Assembly (NCBI RefSeq): GCF_002029255.1
Contig: NZ_MZGT01000017.1
Span: 1 to 64,000 of the forward strand
Direction of reading: 5' to 3'
Length of the DNA stretch: 64,000 bases
Source of the DNA: Clostridium chromiireducens
Lineage (GTDB): Bacteria; Bacillota; Clostridia; Clostridiales; Clostridiaceae
Both the position numbers and the translations under genes were made by a program. This document shows, one piece after another, positions 41,500 to 51,167 of the stretch (the stretch's first letter is position 1; every line of letters begins with the position of its first letter). Under the pieces are notes generated by a model. It was not told where the DNA came from, searched no databases, and saw nothing but the letters and a program-made list of their open reading frames with translations.

Positions 41500-42432
41500 C
41501 TAATCAACACTAATCTTGTTTTCTCTCGCATAGTAAAATAAATATTGTTGTGCAAATCCAGACAATTTACCAAACTTATTTCTTGCGAATATTCTAATCT
41601 TATTTAATGATGAATCTTCAGCTCCATAAAAATGGATCATTGCTCGTTTAACCCATACATCTACTGGAAATGCAGAAGTTTTCTCCATAGAGAATAACAT
41701 AATGCAATCAGCTACTTTTGAACCAACCCCTTTAAATTCTTGAAGGGCATCATGACATTCATCATCACTTAAGTTTCTTATGTAATTCAAATCATATTTA
41801 CCATATGGACATTCTTCGTTAATACCGGGATTATCCACTTCATTTATTGAGGCATTATATACATTTTTAATTGTATCTACTATATACTTACTTCTGAAGG
41901 AAGCACCTGTTTCTTGTATATCTTCTAAACTCGCATCTTTAATTTCATCTATGCTTGGAAAGGCATAATAAATCGTTCCTTTATAATTGATTTCTTTACC
42001 CCATTTAGTTGATATTTTATTAACTGTCTTTTTTATTGATGGTATATTATTTCTAGCTGAAATAATAAAACTAAGCAACATTTCAAAAGGATCTTGGTTT
42101 AGAACTCTAACACCGTATCCAAACTCTATGCTTTGCTTAAGTAATGTATCTTTTGAAAGATCTTCTTTTATAATTGAATAATCTCTACCTAAATCAAAAT
42201 ATCTAAGCCAAATATTATTAAAATCCTCCCAAGTTGTATTGTAAATTATTACGTTATTCCCTTCCTCTTTCACCTCTATTAACTTTCCAAATGCTATAAC
42301 AATAAAATTATTCTCTTCTATTTCCCAAAATCTAAAAATTTGTCCACACTCAAATATATGTCTTAATTTAAAATTCTTAACTTCTTCTATCATTATATAA
42401 TCATCGTAAGATTTTACAGCTTTATAATCCAT
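41500..42432 (-). CDS. ogg: 8-oxoguanine DNA glycosylase/AP lyase (Ogg)
   Basis: 310 aa, OGG1-like. An N-terminal OGG_N domain (RHIFECGQIFRFWEIEENN) is followed by the HhH-GPD domain: LLSFIISARNNIPSIKKTV, the helix-hairpin-helix FKGVGSKVADCIMLFSM with the catalytic Lys, and AFPVDVWVKRAM with the essential Asp. It excises 8-oxoguanine and nicks the abasic site. This eukaryote-like Ogg1 form is known in clostridia. A 67-nt terminator-bearing gap separates it from the hydrogenase promoter region. Confidence 0.94.
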   Translation of the reverse strand: MDYKAVKSYDDYIMIEEVKNFKLRHIFECGQIFRFWEIEENNFIVIAFGKLIEVKEEGNNVIIYNTTWEDFNNIWLRYFDLGRDYSIIKEDLSKDTLLKQSIEFGYGVRVLNQDPFEMLLSFIISARNNIPSIKKTVNKISTKWGKEINYKGTIYYAFPSIDEIKDASLEDIQETGASFRSKYIVDTIKNVYNASINEVDNPGINEECPYGKYDLNYIRNLSDDECHDALQEFKGVGSKVADCIMLFSMEKTSAFPVDVWVKRAMIHFYGAEDSSLNKIRIFARNKFGKLSGFAQQYLFYYARENKISVD

Positions 42433-42543
42433 GTTTGTGTTCTCCTCTTAACATTAAATAAGCATTGTGTTCAATCCACAAATACCCATAATAGTTGTTC
42501 TCTTATTCTATAAATACTTTAACTTTATACAAAAATAATTGTG

Positions 42544-42948
42544 CTAATTGTTTTTTCTTTCAATGATAATAGTTTCTAAAATTTCTGCACCTTTCTCTAT
42601 CATTAGTGTACACCGTTTTATATCTATATATTCCTTCTTCAAGTCAATGCATTTTATAAATCTAAGACTTTCATTGAATTTATTTATAAACTCTCTTGTT
42701 ATTTCTGCGACTATCGGACTCTTATGCCCACTTATTTCAGTGAACATGATTCCAATTACTCCGACAGCTCCCGTAATAACACCACAAACATCACCTGTTG
42801 ACATTCCACCACCAAACCCTGACATAGTTTTTAGAGTTTGTTTTGATAAATTCAAATCATATTCTTCATTAGCAGCGTACATGATAGATTCTGCACAATT
42901 TAAATCATACTCTTCTTTACGATATTTCTTTACCATTTCACTAAGCAT
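42544..42948 (-). CDS. C_GCAxxG_C_C-family redox protein
   Basis: 134 aa. Conserved family elements: LNCAESIMYAANEEYDLN, SGFGGGMSTGDVCGVITGAV and a late KRCTLMIEKGAEIL. This family (TIGR01909-like) has conserved Cys in CxxxxGCG-type arrangements; here NCAE, the Cys in DVCGVITG and the later Cys in FIKCI and KRCTL are kept. A redox or metal-binding role has been suggested for the family, function unproven. GGAGGA supports the start at 42948; the GTG at 42954 is too close to it. Confidence 0.85.
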   Translation of the reverse strand: MLSEMVKKYRKEEYDLNCAESIMYAANEEYDLNLSKQTLKTMSGFGGGMSTGDVCGVITGAVGVIGIMFTEISGHKSPIVAEITREFINKFNESLRFIKCIDLKKEYIDIKRCTLMIEKGAEILETIIIERKNN

Positions 42949-43137
42949 TTGCACTCCTCCTTATCAAAAGTTATTATTATTTAGTATATTATATCACTTA
43001 ATCTTATACTATGGTTTATTTATCTAACTAATATGTAAAGTTTTGTATTTGTAGGGTGATCTAACTTCCTTCATTTTGCATTTCACATAACGATAAATCA
43101 AGTATACCTGAGTTTATACTTATATATACATCACCAG

Positions 43138-43381
43138 AAAGAGAAGGTTCTCCTTTACTCAGTGTTGCATTGAAAATGAAACTGTAGGTATTTCTTCAGT
43201 AAAAGTTGTTCAATTTCCGATTGTCTAACGAGCAATCAGAAATTGTGCAACTTTTACTGATAAGTGAGAATCCAAATTTTATATTTGGTCACTCGAACTC
43301 ACTCAGCAAACAGAGTGAGTTGGGCTTCACTTTTTCACAGTTTTATTTTCTAGCAATCAAGTAACAGAGAACCTTCTCTTT
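43138..43381. repeat. Structured 244-bp intergenic element with 15-bp terminal inverted repeats
   Basis: The ends are perfectly complementary (AAAGAGAAGGTTCTC, 43138-43152, with 43367-43381). Inside, AAAATGAAACTGT (43173-43185) pairs with ACAGTTTTATTTT (43337-43349), a long hairpin spans about 43196-43261 with some mismatches, and two smaller hairpins are at 43272-43287 and 43297-43321. The layout looks like a multibranched fold on a closing stem. No open frame with a ribosome binding site is present. It may be a mobile element remnant (MITE-like) or a structured RNA. Confidence 0.5.
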
Positions 43382-43432
43382 TGGATGGCCATCACATAAG
43401 TATGACCTCAAATTATTTATATATACGAGATA

Positions 43433-44599
43433 TTAGAAATCAACCTTATTTCCGTAATATACGCATTCGAATATCTTCTTCATTTCATCTTTATTTATTT
43501 GTCTTGGATTTGAGCCTGTGCAAGCATCTCCAACTGCTCTTTCCGAAATTAAATCAACCTTTGCTTTAAATTCTTCTTCATCAATACCATATTCTTTTAA
43601 AGTTAGTGGAATAGACATCTTTTTATTAAATTCTTGTATTAAACTTGTCAACGAATCTACTAATTCATTATCAGTTTGTCCGCTCAATCCGAGACTTCTA
43701 GCTATTTTAGCATATCTATCTGCTGCAGCCTTCTTATTAAAGTCAATTACATATGGTAAATATATAGCATTTGCACATCCATGAGGTATATGGAATACTG
43801 CACCTGTCTTATGGGCCATACTATGAGTTATTCCTAACAATGCATTTGAGAATGCCATACCTGCTAAGCATTGAGCATAATGCATTTGTTCTCTAGCATC
43901 GTTATCTCCTTCAAATGATTTTATTAGATGCTCATTAATCATTTCAATAGCTTGTACGGCTAGTGGATCTGTAAATGGTGAATGTAATGTTGCTACATAA
44001 GCTTCAATCGCATGAGTTAATGCATCCATTCCAGTATGAGCTGTTAATGTAGGAGGCATTGTTTCAGCTAATTCTGAGTCTACTATAGCTATATCTGGAG
44101 TTATATTAAAATCAGCTAAAGGATATTTGATTTCAGTCTTATAATCTGTGATTACAGAAAATGCAGTTACTTCTGTTGCTGTACCGCTTGTTGATGGAAT
44201 AGCTAAAAACTTAGCTTTTTGTCTAAGCTCTGGTAATCCAAAAGGAACTACAGCTTGTTCAAAAGTAAAATCTGGGTACTCATAGAATATCCACATTGCT
44301 TTTGCTGCATCTATAGGAGATCCACCCCCCATAGATATTATCCAATCTGGATTAAACTCTCTCATCACTTCAGCGCCTTTAAATACTGTTTCAACTGATG
44401 GGTCTGGTTCAACACCCTCTATTAATTTAACTTCTATGCCTGCTTCATTTAAGTAGTTCACTGCTTTATCCACAAACCCGAATTTCTTCATTGATCCGCC
44501 ACCAAGTACTAATACCGCTTTCTTTCCTTTAAGGTTCTTTAATTGTTCTAGTGATCCTTTTCCATAATAAACGTCTCTTGGTAATGTAAATCTCATCAT
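43433..44599 (-). CDS. Iron-containing alcohol dehydrogenase (AdhE-like domain, stand-alone)
   Basis: 388 aa, Fe-ADH family. NAD(P)-binding MGGGSPIDAAKAMWIFYEYP, IPSTSGTATEVTAFSVI, iron-binding DALTHAIEAYVA, and the signature HSMAHKTGAVFHIPHGCANA. It resembles the alcohol-dehydrogenase half of AdhE and clostridial butanol or propanediol dehydrogenases, reducing aldehydes to alcohols with NADH or NADPH. The cofactor is not certain. AGGAGG precedes the ATG pair; the first is used here. It lies downstream of hbd on the same strand, separated by a terminator (44709-44743), so it is a separate unit. Confidence 0.93.
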   Translation of the reverse strand: MMRFTLPRDVYYGKGSLEQLKNLKGKKAVLVLGGGSMKKFGFVDKAVNYLNEAGIEVKLIEGVEPDPSVETVFKGAEVMREFNPDWIISMGGGSPIDAAKAMWIFYEYPDFTFEQAVVPFGLPELRQKAKFLAIPSTSGTATEVTAFSVITDYKTEIKYPLADFNITPDIAIVDSELAETMPPTLTAHTGMDALTHAIEAYVATLHSPFTDPLAVQAIEMINEHLIKSFEGDNDAREQMHYAQCLAGMAFSNALLGITHSMAHKTGAVFHIPHGCANAIYLPYVIDFNKKAAADRYAKIARSLGLSGQTDNELVDSLTSLIQEFNKKMSIPLTLKEYGIDEEEFKAKVDLISERAVGDACTGSNPRQINKDEMKKIFECVYYGNKVDF

Positions 44600-44708
44600 A
44601 ATTTAATACCTCCTAGAAATGTTAACTTAATTTTAGGAATATTCAAACAATTTCCTATATTAGAATAATTCTATATAAATAATAAAAATCCTTTACATTC
44701 TAAATAAA

Positions 44709-44743
44709 AAAATTCCCAAAAGTAAATTTCTTTTGGGAATTTT
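44709..44743 (-). terminator. Terminator of the butyryl-CoA operon
   Basis: A perfect 14-bp stem (AAAATTCCCAAAAG, 44709-44722, with 44730-44743) with a 7-nt loop, 35 nt after the hbd stop. Confidence 0.85.
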
Positions 44744-44777
44744 CATAATCTTCATACTATAATTTATTTAGGCAGGA

Positions 44778-45626
44778 TTATTTAGAATAATCGTAGAATC
44801 CTTTTCCTGATTTTCTTCCAAGCCATCCAGCTCTAACATATTTTCTTAGTAAGCTGCTAGCTCTGTACTTATTATCTCCTGTTTCAGTAAATAAAACATC
44901 CATAATAGCTAAACAAACATCTAATCCAATAAGATCTCCTAAAGCTAAAGGTCCCATTGGATGACCAGCACCAAATTTCATAGATGTATCGATATCTTCA
45001 ACTGAAGCAATTCCTTCTTGTAAAATGAATGTTGCTTCATTGATCATTGGAATTAAGATTCTGTTTACAACAAATCCTGGAGCTTCAGCAACTTCTACTG
45101 GAGCTTTTCCAATTGCTTCTGACAATTCTTTAACTGCATCAAAAGTTTCTTGAGAAGTTGCAGCACCTCTGATAACTTCAACAAGCTTCATTACTGGAGC
45201 TGGATTAAAGAAATGCATTCCGATAACTTTATCTGATCTCTTTGTTGCTGAAGCAACTTCAGTAATTGATAAAGATGAAGTATTTGAAGCTAAAATTGTT
45301 TCTGGCTTACAGATTCCATCTAATTCAGCAAAGATTTCTTTCTTAATTTTCATGTTTTCGATTGCAGCTTCAACTACTAAATCGCAGTCAGCAGCTAAAT
45401 TCATATCAGTTGTTCCTGAAATTCTTGAAAGGATAGCTTCTCTATCTTCTTCAGTCATTTTTCCTTTAGCAACTAACTTTTCTAATCCTTTAGCTATTCC
45501 AGCTATTCCTCTGTCAACAAACTCTTCCTTTATGTCTCTTACTATTACTTCGCAACCTTTTTGAGCGAATGCTTGAACGATACCAGCACCCATAGTTCCT
45601 GCTCCAAGTACAAAAATCTTTTTCAT
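44778..45626 (-). CDS. hbd: 3-hydroxybutyryl-CoA dehydrogenase
   Basis: 282 aa. NAD(H)-binding [14 protein letters not shown] at the start, catalytic His/Glu region [16 protein letters not shown], and [17 protein letters not shown]. It reduces acetoacetyl-CoA to 3-hydroxybutyryl-CoA. Last gene of the crt operon, 185 nt after etfA, with a hairpin in the gap. AGGAGG precedes the ATG. Confidence 0.98.
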   Translation of the reverse strand: MKKIFVLGAGTMGAGIVQAFAQKGCEVIVRDIKEEFVDRGIAGIAKGLEKLVAKGKMTEEDREAILSRISGTTDMNLAADCDLVVEAAIENMKIKKEIFAELDGICKPETILASNTSSLSITEVASATKRSDKVIGMHFFNPAPVMKLVEVIRGAATSQETFDAVKELSEAIGKAPVEVAEAPGFVVNRILIPMINEATFILQEGIASVEDIDTSMKFGAGHPMGPLALGDLIGLDVCLAIMDVLFTETGDNKYRASSLLRKYVRAGWLGRKSGKGFYDYSK

Positions 45627-45661
45627 GAATTATTCCTCCTCAAATTTTTATCATTATAGAT

Positions 45662-45697
45662 ATCCTTAGTTAAAGCATCTCTACATTAACTAAGGAT
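45662..45697 (-). terminator. Hairpin between etfA and hbd
   Basis: A perfect 12-bp stem (ATCCTTAGTTAA, 45662-45673, with 45686-45697) and a 12-nt loop, 36 nt upstream of the hbd start. It has no strong U run, so it may attenuate or mark a processing site rather than terminate. Confidence 0.5.
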
Positions 45698-45810
45698 TAT
45701 TTTTATAATTATTAGCTTTTTAATTATATGTTAACTAATTTTACTTACTGTTATATTATTAGCTTTAACAAATAGAATATAACAAGAATTTATTTTAATT
45801 AATCTAGTAA

Positions 45811-46818
45811 TTATTCAGCACTCTTTATTTCTTTAACTTGAGCTATTAATTCTGGTACTACCTTTGCAACATCTCCAACTATAGCGTAATCTGCAATTTT
45901 CATTATTGGAGCTGAATCATCTTTATTAACAGCAATGATTAAATCAGAGTCTTGCATACCTGCAACGTGTTGGATAGCTCCTGAAATACCACAAGCTATA
46001 TATATTTGTGGTCTTACAGTCTTACCAGTTTGACCTACTTGGTAAGCTCCATCAATCCATCCATTTTCAACAGCAGCTCTTGATCCACCAACTGTTCCTT
46101 CTAAAGCAGCAGCTAATTCTTCAAGAAGTTTGAAGTTTTCTTTACTTCCAACCCCTCTACCACCTGCAACGATGAAATCTGCTTCAGCGATATCTACGAT
46201 ATCTTTTTTAGCTTTGATAGTTTCTAAAACTTTAGTTCTAACATCGCTATCAGCTAATTGAACTTGAACCTTTTCAATGTTACAGTTTGCTGGATCAGTA
46301 GTGATTTTTGCAAATACTCCTGGTCTTACTGTAGCCATTTGTGGTCTATGATCTGGACATGCGATTGTAGCCATTAAGTTACCACCAAATGCTGGTCTTG
46401 TAGCTAAAAGATCTCCATTTGTAACATCTACATCAATTGATGTACAGTCAGCAGTTAATCCAGTTGATAATCTAGCAGCTATTCTTGGACCTAAATCTCT
46501 TCCGATGAAAGTAGCTCCTACGAATAATATTCCTGGTTTTCTTTCATTTGCTAAATCACAAATAACTTTTGTGTAAGCATCAGTTGTATAATGTTCTAAA
46601 TTTTTATCATCAGCAACTAAAACTTCATCAGCACCATGTTCAGCTAAAGTTTTAGCTAATGCTTCTATATTATTTCCAAGTAATAAAGCTGTTAACTTTA
46701 CTCCTAATTCATCAGCAATTCTTCTACCTTCTCCAAGTAGTTCTAAAGATACTTTTTGTAATTCGCCTTCTCTTTGTTCAGCAAAGACCCAAACGCCTTT
46801 GTAATCTGCTATATTCAT
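45811..46818 (-). CDS. etfA: Electron transfer flavoprotein alpha subunit
   Basis: 335 aa. The C-terminal FAD domain shows IVAGGRGVGSKENFKLLEEL, GGSRAAVENGWID and GISGAIQHVAGM. With EtfB and Bcd it forms the electron-bifurcating complex that couples NADH oxidation to crotonyl-CoA and ferredoxin reduction. It starts 22 nt after the etfB stop; GGAGGG precedes the ATG. Confidence 0.98.
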   Translation of the reverse strand: MNIADYKGVWVFAEQREGELQKVSLELLGEGRRIADELGVKLTALLLGNNIEALAKTLAEHGADEVLVADDKNLEHYTTDAYTKVICDLANERKPGILFVGATFIGRDLGPRIAARLSTGLTADCTSIDVDVTNGDLLATRPAFGGNLMATIACPDHRPQMATVRPGVFAKITTDPANCNIEKVQVQLADSDVRTKVLETIKAKKDIVDIAEADFIVAGGRGVGSKENFKLLEELAAALEGTVGGSRAAVENGWIDGAYQVGQTGKTVRPQIYIACGISGAIQHVAGMQDSDLIIAVNKDDSAPIMKIADYAIVGDVAKVVPELIAQVKEIKSAE

Positions 46819-46840
46819 AATAAATTACCCTCCTATTATC

Positions 46841-47620
46841 TTAGATGTAGTGTTTTTCTTTTAATTTTCCAACAACATAGTATGCTGCATTTTTAGGTGA
46901 TTCTCTAACAATTTCTCCTGCGCCCTTAACTTCTTTAGTCATTGACTTCTTAACCTTTGTAGGTGAACCTTTAAGTCCTAATTCAGCTACATCTACATCT
47001 ATATCAGCTGCGCTCATAACTTTGATTTGATCATCAGAAGTTGAGAATATGTTTGCAACGTGCATATATCTAGGTGCATTTAATTCTTCGATTGCAGTTA
47101 ATAGACATGGAGTCTTAACTTCTACTACTTGATGTCCATCTTCTAATGCTCTATTTACTATTAATGAATTCCCTTCAACTTTAACATCTTGAACATAAGT
47201 TACTTGAGGAATGTTTAAATGTTCAGCTATTTCTGGACCTACTTGTGCAGTATCTCCATCAATCGCTTGTCTTCCAGCAAATACTATATCATAGTCTAAT
47301 TTAGCTATAACCCCAGCTAATGCTTTTGAAGTTGCTAATGTATCAGCTCCCCCAAGTGCTCTATCTGTTAATAGGATAGCCTCATCAGCTCCCATACATA
47401 ACGCTTCTGTCAATGTTGCTTTAGCCATTGGAAGTCCCATTGTTACAACGGTAACTTTTCCACCTAATTGTTCTTTTAATTGTAATGCACCTTCTAATGC
47501 GTGCTTATCCTCTGGATTCATTATTGATGGAACACCATCTCTTATTAATGTACCAGTCTTAGGATCTATTTTTACAGCTGTAGTATCTGGAACTTGTTTT
47601 ACACAAACTACTATATTCAT
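46841..47620 (-). CDS. etfB: Electron transfer flavoprotein beta subunit
   Basis: 259 aa. It has CVKQVPDTTAVKIDPKTGTL, the FAD-contacting AGRQAIDGDTAQVGPEIAEH and the Etf-beta signature VNRALEDGHQVVEVKTPCLL. It is the NADH-side subunit of the bifurcating Etf in butyrate-forming clostridia. It starts 13 nt after the bcd stop. Confidence 0.98.
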   Translation of the reverse strand: MNIVVCVKQVPDTTAVKIDPKTGTLIRDGVPSIMNPEDKHALEGALQLKEQLGGKVTVVTMGLPMAKATLTEALCMGADEAILLTDRALGGADTLATSKALAGVIAKLDYDIVFAGRQAIDGDTAQVGPEIAEHLNIPQVTYVQDVKVEGNSLIVNRALEDGHQVVEVKTPCLLTAIEELNAPRYMHVANIFSTSDDQIKVMSAADIDVDVAELGLKGSPTKVKKSMTKEVKGAGEIVRESPKNAAYYVVGKLKEKHYI

Positions 47621-47633
47621 TATAAAAGTCCTC

Positions 47634-48773
47634 CTATCTTAAAATGCTTCCTGCGATAACCATCTTTTGAACTTCTGAAGTTCCTTCATAGATTTCAGTT
47701 ATCTTAGCATCTCTCATCATTCTTTCTACTGGGTATTCTTTAGTGTAACCATATCCACCAAAGATTTGAACTGCTTTAGTTGTAACTTCCATTGCAACAT
47801 CTGCAGCAAATAATTTAGCTCTTGCAGCATCAAGTGAATAAGGTTCACCTGCTTGTTTCTTACATGCAGCTTTATATACTAAATGTTTAGCAGCTTCAAT
47901 TTTAACGTCCATTTCAGCAATGTACCATTGTAATCCTTGGAATGCTGATAATGGTTTACCAAATTGTTTTCTTTCTTTCATGTAGTTAACAGCTTCTTCA
48001 AAAGCACCTTCTGCAATACCTAAAGCTTGAGCTGCTATACCAATTCTTCCTCCATCAAGAGTCTTCATTGCTATACCAAATCCCTTACCTTCTTTACCAA
48101 GTAAGTTTTCTTTTGGTACTATACAGTTTTCCATTACTAATTCAGTAGTTGAAGATGCTCTAATACCCATCTTATTTTCATGCTTTCCTACTGAGAATCC
48201 TGGGAATGATTTTTCTACTACAAATGCAGAAATACCTTTAGTTCCTTGACTCTTATCTGTCATAGCAAATATTATGAAAGTTTCAGCAACTCCACCATTT
48301 GTTATGAATATCTTTGAACCATTTAAGATATAGTTGTCTCCATCTAATACAGCAGTTGTTTGTTGTCCTGCAGCATCTGTACCAGCACCTGGTTCAGTTA
48401 AACCGAAAGCTCCAAGTTTTTTACCACTACAAAGATCTGGTAAATATTTTTCTCTTTGAGCTGGAGTACCGTTTTCGTTAATTACTGACGCGCATAATGA
48501 TGTATGAGCTGAAAGTATAACTCCTGTAGTACCACAAACTTTTGATAATTCTTCTACAGCTATTATGTATGAAAGAACATCTCCGCCTGCTCCACCAAAT
48601 TCCTTAGCGAATGGGATACCCATTACTCCTAATTTAGCCATCTTTTCAACATTTTCCATAGGGAATCTTTCTGTCTCATCAATTTCAGCAGCTATTGGCT
48701 TAACTTCATTTACTGCGAATTCTCTGATCATTTGTTGTACTAATTGTTGTTCTCTAGTTAATTTGAAATTCAT
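47634..48773 (-). CDS. bcd: Butyryl-CoA dehydrogenase
   Basis: 379 aa acyl-CoA dehydrogenase: FGLTEPGAGTDAAGQQTTAV, FIIFAMTDKSQGTKG, QIFGGYGYTKEYPVERMMRD and the catalytic-base region IYEGTSEVQKMVI. In clostridia it reduces crotonyl-CoA to butyryl-CoA together with EtfAB. The gap to crt is 85 nt. AGGAGGG precedes the ATG. Confidence 0.98.
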   Translation of the reverse strand: MNFKLTREQQLVQQMIREFAVNEVKPIAAEIDETERFPMENVEKMAKLGVMGIPFAKEFGGAGGDVLSYIIAVEELSKVCGTTGVILSAHTSLCASVINENGTPAQREKYLPDLCSGKKLGAFGLTEPGAGTDAAGQQTTAVLDGDNYILNGSKIFITNGGVAETFIIFAMTDKSQGTKGISAFVVEKSFPGFSVGKHENKMGIRASSTTELVMENCIVPKENLLGKEGKGFGIAMKTLDGGRIGIAAQALGIAEGAFEEAVNYMKERKQFGKPLSAFQGLQWYIAEMDVKIEAAKHLVYKAACKKQAGEPYSLDAARAKLFAADVAMEVTTKAVQIFGGYGYTKEYPVERMMRDAKITEIYEGTSEVQKMVIAGSILR

Positions 48774-48858
48774 TAAATTACCCTCCTTGTTATTTAAACC
48801 TATTCGATAACAAACTATATATAAATCTCTAATAGATTTTTAGCTAATTCTCTAAAAA

Positions 48859-49644
48859 TTATTTATTTTGAAAGTTTTTTTCTGCTCTTCTTTCTAAAAA
48901 AGCAGTCATCCCTTCTGTTTGGTCTTCTGTTGCAAAGCATTTACCGAAGTCTTCTGCTTCTATTAATATAGCTGCATCTATATCAACTTGCATTCCTCTA
49001 TCAATAGCATCTTTGCAATATGCAACTGCTTTTGGAGCATTAGCTGCAATTTTATTAGCCATAGCTTTTGCTTCATCTATTAAGTTTTCTAATTCAACTA
49101 TTTTATTTACTAAGCCTATTCTGTAAGCTTCTTCTGCATTTATGATGTCACAAGTGTATATTAATTCTTTAGCTTTTCCTGGTCCTACGATTCTAGCTAA
49201 TCTTTGAGTTCCACCGAATCCTGGAGTTATTCCAAGTCCTGCTTCTGGTTGCCCAAATTTAGCTTTTACTGAAGCTATTCTAATATCACATGACATAGCA
49301 AGCTCGCATCCACCACCAAGAGCAAATCCTGATACAGCTGCAATAACTGGCTTATCCAATTTTTCTAATCTTCTGAAAACATTGTTTCCTAAGATTCCAA
49401 ATTCTTTACCTTGTTCTTCGTTAAGATCTTTCATTTCTGCAATATCTGCTCCAGCAACAAAAGATTTTTCTCCTGCACCAGTTAATATAACTGCATATAC
49501 ATTACTGTCCTTTTCTAAGTCTTCTAAAACAGTGTCTAAATCCTTTAATGTCTCTGAATTTAACGCATTTAATGCTTTTGGTCTATTGATTGTCACAATA
49601 GCTAAATGTCCTTCTTTTTCAAGAATCACATTTTTTAATTCCAT
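48859..49644 (-). CDS. crt: 3-hydroxybutyryl-CoA dehydratase (crotonase)
   Basis: 261 aa. Crotonase oxyanion hole KSFVAGADIAEM, ALGGGCELAMSCDIRIA with catalytic Glu, and FGQPEAGLGITPGFGGTQRL with the second Glu. It dehydrates 3-hydroxybutyryl-CoA to crotonyl-CoA. First gene of crt-bcd-etfB-etfA-hbd. The start at 49644 follows AGGAGG; the longer frame to 49662 is unlikely. A Rex box lies 74 bp upstream. Confidence 0.98.
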   Translation of the reverse strand: MELKNVILEKEGHLAIVTINRPKALNALNSETLKDLDTVLEDLEKDSNVYAVILTGAGEKSFVAGADIAEMKDLNEEQGKEFGILGNNVFRRLEKLDKPVIAAVSGFALGGGCELAMSCDIRIASVKAKFGQPEAGLGITPGFGGTQRLARIVGPGKAKELIYTCDIINAEEAYRIGLVNKIVELENLIDEAKAMANKIAANAPKAVAYCKDAIDRGMQVDIDAAILIEAEDFGKCFATEDQTEGMTAFLERRAEKNFQNK

Positions 49645-49717
49645 GTTAAGGTCCTCCTTCAAACTTGCTTATTTATTTTTTAAATTTTCATACTATTTTT
49701 GATATTTTTAAACCTAT

Positions 49718-49735
49718 TTGTTAATAATATAACAA
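49718..49735. promoter_or_regulatory. Rex operator upstream of crt
   Basis: TTGTTAATAATATAACAA, a perfect TTGTTA-N6-TAACAA, with flanking symmetric T/A. Clostridial Rex represses the crt operon when NADH/NAD+ is low; the rex gene is the next gene upstream. Confidence 0.88.
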
Positions 49736-49744
49736 ATGAATTTA

Positions 49745-50113
49745 AAAAATATAAAGCTCTTAAGCCTTATCTAAAATTATAATATGTATTCAGATTATTT
49801 GCAATAAAATATTATGTTTTGAATGTAAGTTTTTAGTCTCTGTATTAAGGTATATAAAAAAATAACAAATCAGAATGCTGCTTATATACCATTTAGTGTT
49901 CTACACCCCTCATTATATCGTGATTCTCAAGGTAATGCGTTCAATTAAAACTATCTAAAGTATAATATTCACCAATCCAAAAATTCTCACTTATATTGAA
50001 ATTAATCAGTATATTTACCTTAAAGGACGCGTATCAGGTAAATAACTATCTTAAAACATCTATGTATATACGGCATTCTTAATTTGTTATATTATTTCAT
50101 AAATATATATCTT
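49745..50113. other. Spacer between rex and the crt promoter
   Basis: About 370 bp without a gene. It contains two weak inverted repeats, GGTATATA/TATATACC (49849-49856 / 49883-49890) and TATTTACCT/AGGTAAATA (50012-50020 / 50036-50044). The latter is about 70 nt beyond the rex stop and could end that transcript. Confidence 0.4.
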
Positions 50114-50749
50114 CTACTGTTCACTCTCATTTAATAAATAAATTAATGTCAATAAACTTTCACTCAAATGTACATTTTCAACTTTAACATGATCTGGTAC
50201 TATTAAATCCACTGGCGCAAAATTCCATATTCCTCTTACCCCTGCTTTTATTAACTCATCAGCAACACCTTGAGCATTTTTTCTTGGAACACAAATTATT
50301 CCTATATCAATCTTCTGTTCTTTTAAAACAGATGATATTTCATCTATATCCATTATTTCTACATCTCTTATTCTCATTCCTATCAGTTTAGGATTAGCAT
50401 CAAAAATAGCTGATATTCTAAATCCCAAGTTTTCAAATCTTGAGTAATTCGAAACTGCTTGACCGATATTCCCTGCTCCTACTAACGCTGCTCTATATCC
50501 TCTACCTAATCCTAGTATAGAGCTTATCTGATTATATAACTCCTTTACATTATAACCATATCCTTGTTGTCCAAAATCTCCAAAACAATTTAAGTCTTGA
50601 CGAATTTGTGATGCAGTGAATCCAATTTTTTCGCCTAATTCTTTTGATGAAATTCTATCCACATCATTTTTCATAAGTTCCTCAAGATATCTATGATATT
50701 TAGGCAATCTTTTAATTACTGCCATCGATATATTTTTATTCTTATCCAT
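50114..50749 (-). CDS. rex: Redox-sensing repressor Rex
   Basis: 211 aa. N-terminal winged helix (RISSKELGEKIGFTASQIRQ followed by DLNCFGDFGQQGYGY) and C-terminal Rossmann domain with RAALVGAGNIGQAVSN and FDANPKLIG. It senses NADH/NAD+ and releases its operators when NADH rises. The start at 50749 follows AGGAG; the TTG at 50770 lies before that site. Perfect Rex boxes are found upstream of crt and of the hydrogenase gene; none was found directly upstream of rex itself, only a half-site. Confidence 0.97.
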   Translation of the reverse strand: MDKNKNISMAVIKRLPKYHRYLEELMKNDVDRISSKELGEKIGFTASQIRQDLNCFGDFGQQGYGYNVKELYNQISSILGLGRGYRAALVGAGNIGQAVSNYSRFENLGFRISAIFDANPKLIGMRIRDVEIMDIDEISSVLKEQKIDIGIICVPRKNAQGVADELIKAGVRGIWNFAPVDLIVPDHVKVENVHLSESLLTLIYLLNESEQ

Positions 50750-51114
50750 ATCTATTTTTCTCCTACTCAATAATATTTTGACTGCTTAGGTTGCTTTATA
50801 TAAAGTCAATATTCGCTTCAATTATAATATAGTATAAATTTTAACAATGTATACTACCATTTGCTATAAATTTAACATTAACTAACCACTATGATTTATA
50901 ATTCTACCATACTTCTATATTTTTATGTCAAGGTTAATCAAATTATTTTAAAAAATTATAATAACTTTGGTATAAATTTATTAGTTAAAACAGACTATCT
51001 CAAAATTGCATTTAAGACAGCCTAAATTTCATTATGGTTCTAATTTATTTGCATTTATATTTATATGAAACTTCAGCCACCTTAATCCACTTTTTCAACA
51101 AAGTTTTTTCATAA

Positions 51115-51152
51115 AAATATCTCAAAATAACTATAATCATTTTGAGATATTT
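51115..51152 (-). terminator. Terminator of the phospholipase-like gene
   Basis: A perfect 14-bp stem (AAATATCTCAAAAT, 51115-51128, with 51139-51152), U-rich on the minus strand, 16 nt after the stop at 51168. Confidence 0.8.
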
Positions 51153-51167
51153 ACTATATTTAAACCA

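Noticed and set aside
43081-43432. Transposase remnant within the structured element
   Set aside because: No frame encodes recognisable transposase motifs; only inverted repeats are visible.
50750-50900. Rex autoregulatory site upstream of rex
   Set aside because: Only a TTGTTA half-site near 50850-50860 is seen, without the paired TAACAA at the right distance.
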